A stretch of 64,000 bases of DNA from Candidatus Roseilinea sp. Lineage in GTDB: Bacteria; Chloroflexota; Anaerolineae; J036; Brachytrichaceae. Position 1 is the stretch's first letter; each line of letters begins with the position of its first letter. The stretch covers positions 186,001 to 250,000 of the forward strand of contig BPHV01000003.1 of the NCBI GenBank assembly GCA_026003755.1, written 5' to 3'. The notes beneath the pieces are model-generated. The model saw nothing but the letters and a program-made list of their open reading frames with translations, made no database searches and was not told the DNA's origin. The translations under genes and the position numbers were made by a program. Below, piece after piece: positions 62,169 to 64,000 of the stretch.

Positions 62169-64000
62169 TCAAAAATCCCGCAGGATGGTCAGCGCCTTCA
62201 GGTCGCCGCCCACCTTGATGCGGCCGGTGAGGACGGCGGCCATGGGGTTGACTTTGTCGCGAAAGACCTTGAGCGCCATGTCCCCCGCCATGCGCACCCA
62301 TGCTACGGCTTCGCCGTCTCCTTCCACCACCGACACGCGGCCGTCTCGAATCACAAAGCGGTATACGCCATCGCTGCCGAAGTCAAACTTTAGCGTTGTG
62401 GTCAGGCCGGGGCGCGTGCCATCAATCCGGCGCGCCACCTCTTCCAACATGACGCGCAGCGCGCTGGTGGGTTGAGCGATGGCGTGGCTCGTTGCCGGCG
62501 GCGCGGCTGCCGCTGACGTCGCGACTTCAGGGACTGCCGCAGGGCGTGTGGACGATGGCGCTTCTCGCCATAGCTCGCGCAGCACATGGGCAGCCAGCTT
62601 GGGCCGGCGGTCGCGCGTGAAGACCCCTTTCTGGTTCAGCCCGCCCACCCGCCGGGTGGACTGCACCGAGAGGAAATCGGCGAAGTTCCACACATGCGCG
62701 CCGATGACAAAATCTTTGCGCCGCGCCGTCGTCACGTAACCACGGATCAACTCGGCTTGATATTCCTCAGACCACATCACCGGGGGTTGAGCGTGCAAGC
62801 CTGCCGGAGCGTCGGCGCCGAACTCACTGATCAAGATGGGCTTTTGGAAGGTCTCGTAGATCAGGTCGAGTTCTTGATCCAGGGTTTCTACGGCGCGCGC
62901 AAGCTGGCCGCCTTGCTCGTGCCAGCCCCAATAGCGATTGACGCAGATCACGTCGGTCAGCGCCTGCCATTCCAGGGGCGCGCCCATCCGCCCGACGAAA
63001 GTCACCGGCCGGGTGGGGTCCAGGGCGCGGGCGCGGGCGAGCAGATCTCGGAAGAAATCGAGGGCGTAGGCAGGGGGCGGCGTCGTGTCTTGGCCGCTCA
63101 GTCGCGCGATCAGGTTGGGCAAGAGCGGCTCGTTCGCCACCGACCACATCACCACGGCCGCATGATTCTTGTCGCGGGCAATCAGCTCCTCTAGCATGCG
63201 CAGACACGTCGCTTTGCGCGTCTCCACGCTCGCCCGATCATCGAAGAGGAAGCTCACCGCGGGCAGCTCATCAATGATGAGGATGCCCAGCCGGTCGGCC
63301 ATCTGCATCTCCTCTTCGGAATACGGGTAGTGCGAAGTGCGATAAGAGTTCGCGCCTACCCATCGCAGCAGGTCGTAATCCTTCACCAACAGCGGCAGAT
63401 TCAAGCCGCGCCCGCTGGCGTAGAAGTCCTCGTGCCGCCCGAAGCCCTTGAACCATACCGGCTCATCGTTCAGCAAAAACTGCTTGCCCTGCACCGCGAC
63501 CGTGCGCAGCCCCACCGGCATGGCATACACATCCTGCCCGGCGACGACCGTGAGGTTATACAGGAACGGATCGTTGGGCGACCACCACCGCGTATGAGAA
63601 AGTCGCAGCTCCACCTGGCCGACCTCGTCCGCGCTGTGCATCTCGCCCACCGCCGACGACTCCCCGCCGACCAAACGCACCTGGCCGCGCGCCGGCGCCT
63701 CGTTCATGCGCACCATCACCTGCACGCGCGCTTGCCCGCCCTCGCGCCGGGTGATCACGGTGATGTCCTGAATGTGCGCAGGCGGCGCGCAGTAGAGCAC
63801 TACCGGACGGTGCAGGCCGGCATACGGGTAGAAATCGAAGCTGGTGTCTGGGTAGCCCTGGGTCAGCTCGATGTCGAGTGAATTTAAGTTGCCGGCGGGC
63901 ACGCGATCCGGGCGCAGCATGTTCTCCACCATGATGGCGATGACGTTCTCATCGCCGAAGCGCGCCGCAGCCGTGATGTCGCAGACAAACGGCAGGTGGC
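62169..64000 (-). CDS. GH2-family glycosidase (beta-glucuronidase-like) fused to an SCP2 domain, 5' end outside window
   Basis: The frame stays open to the window edge (HLPFVCDITAAARFGDENVIAI), so the N-terminal sugar-binding domain is truncated. The GH2 core is complete: YPYAGLHRPVVLY, the barrel start KGFGRHEDF, the acid/base Glu in SVANEPLLPN, and the nucleophile in ILISEFGAD. After an Ala/Pro-rich linker (near residue 475 of the visible part) a C-terminal SCP2-like domain follows: VRMAGDMALKVFRDKVNPMAAVLTGRIKVGGDL. GH2 enzymes cleave beta-glucuronides, galactosides or mannosides. No signal peptide can be judged. Confidence 0.9.
   Translation of the reverse strand, partial: HLPFVCDITAAARFGDENVIAIMVENMLRPDRVPAGNLNSLDIELTQGYPDTSFDFYPYAGLHRPVVLYCAPPAHIQDITVITRREGGQARVQVMVRMNEAPARGQVRLVGGESSAVGEMHSADEVGQVELRLSHTRWWSPNDPFLYNLTVVAGQDVYAMPVGLRTVAVQGKQFLLNDEPVWFKGFGRHEDFYASGRGLNLPLLVKDYDLLRWVGANSYRTSHYPYSEEEMQMADRLGILIIDELPAVSFLFDDRASVETRKATCLRMLEELIARDKNHAAVVMWSVANEPLLPNLIARLSGQDTTPPPAYALDFFRDLLARARALDPTRPVTFVGRMGAPLEWQALTDVICVNRYWGWHEQGGQLARAVETLDQELDLIYETFQKPILISEFGADAPAGLHAQPPVMWSEEYQAELIRGYVTTARRKDFVIGAHVWNFADFLSVQSTRRVGGLNQKGVFTRDRRPKLAAHVLRELWREAPSSTRPAAVPEVATSAAAAPPATSHAIAQPTSALRVMLEEVARRIDGTRPGLTTTLKFDFGSDGVYRFVIRDGRVSVVEGDGEAVAWVRMAGDMALKVFRDKVNPMAAVLTGRIKVGGDLKALTILRDF

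Overview
The window is a GC-rich bacterial chromosome segment, most likely from the Chloroflexota (Anaerolineae-type lineage). This is inference. It rests on a type-1 copper lipoprotein resembling auracyanin, an iron-sulfur photolyase, many secreted lipoproteins with Pro/Thr linkers, and the gene complement. No rRNA, tRNA, CRISPR array or prophage was found.

Layout. Positions 1-12424 (all minus strand) hold a division and cell-wall operon running mraZ, rsmH, ftsL, ftsI, murF, mraY, murD, ftsW, murG, a CvpA-like gene and murC. It is preceded by a promoter with six 10-bp-spaced TGG repeats that look like an MraZ operator. murE, ftsQ, ftsA and ftsZ are absent from the cluster. Positions 12640-24500 carry an SDR enzyme, a membrane/TPR protein, ccmC with a tiny ccmD-like gene, tdk, hpt, recR, a YbaB protein, dnaX, a CCA-adding-type enzyme, a substrate-binding lipoprotein, an M28 peptidase and the cupredoxin. 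Positions 24574-31197 are a DNA/RNA maintenance block: recX, rny, yebC, ruvC, ruvA (frameshifted), murJ and a membrane protein. Positions 31258-43545 hold secreted and membrane proteins, pheS, a ResB-like protein, an HtrA protease, an MFS transporter, an FeS photolyase and a GH5-like pseudoenzyme. Positions 43604-52584 hold an M1 peptidase, a LarA-like protein, a fused CoxM/CoxS-type protein, era and an ABC1/UbiB kinase (both frameshifted), and a degenerate MBL protein. Positions 52610-64000 are accessory-like. They carry a prs remnant, an SRPBCC-PDZ-DinB fusion, a complete ISKra4-like insertion sequence with 9-bp target duplication, a MacA/MacB-type export operon with two permeases, a DtxR-like regulator, a YdjC remnant, and a GH2 enzyme fused to an SCP2 domain (5' end outside the window).

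How the genes work together. The first 12 kb makes lipid II and the septal machinery, and MurJ at 29 kb would flip the product. RuvC, RuvA, RecR, RecX, DnaX and the photolyase serve replication and repair. CcmC/CcmD and the ResB-like protein point to c-type cytochrome maturation, consistent with a copper electron carrier.

Cross-cutting observations. Many genes have a -10-like hexamer only 6-9 nt before the start codon, which suggests leaderless mRNAs. Several genes (ruvA, era, the ABC1 kinase, the transposase) are broken by shifts of the same +1 sense, mostly in G/C runs, suggesting base-insertion errors in the assembly or real decay. Short palindromic elements recur between genes, and one lies in frame inside the photolyase.
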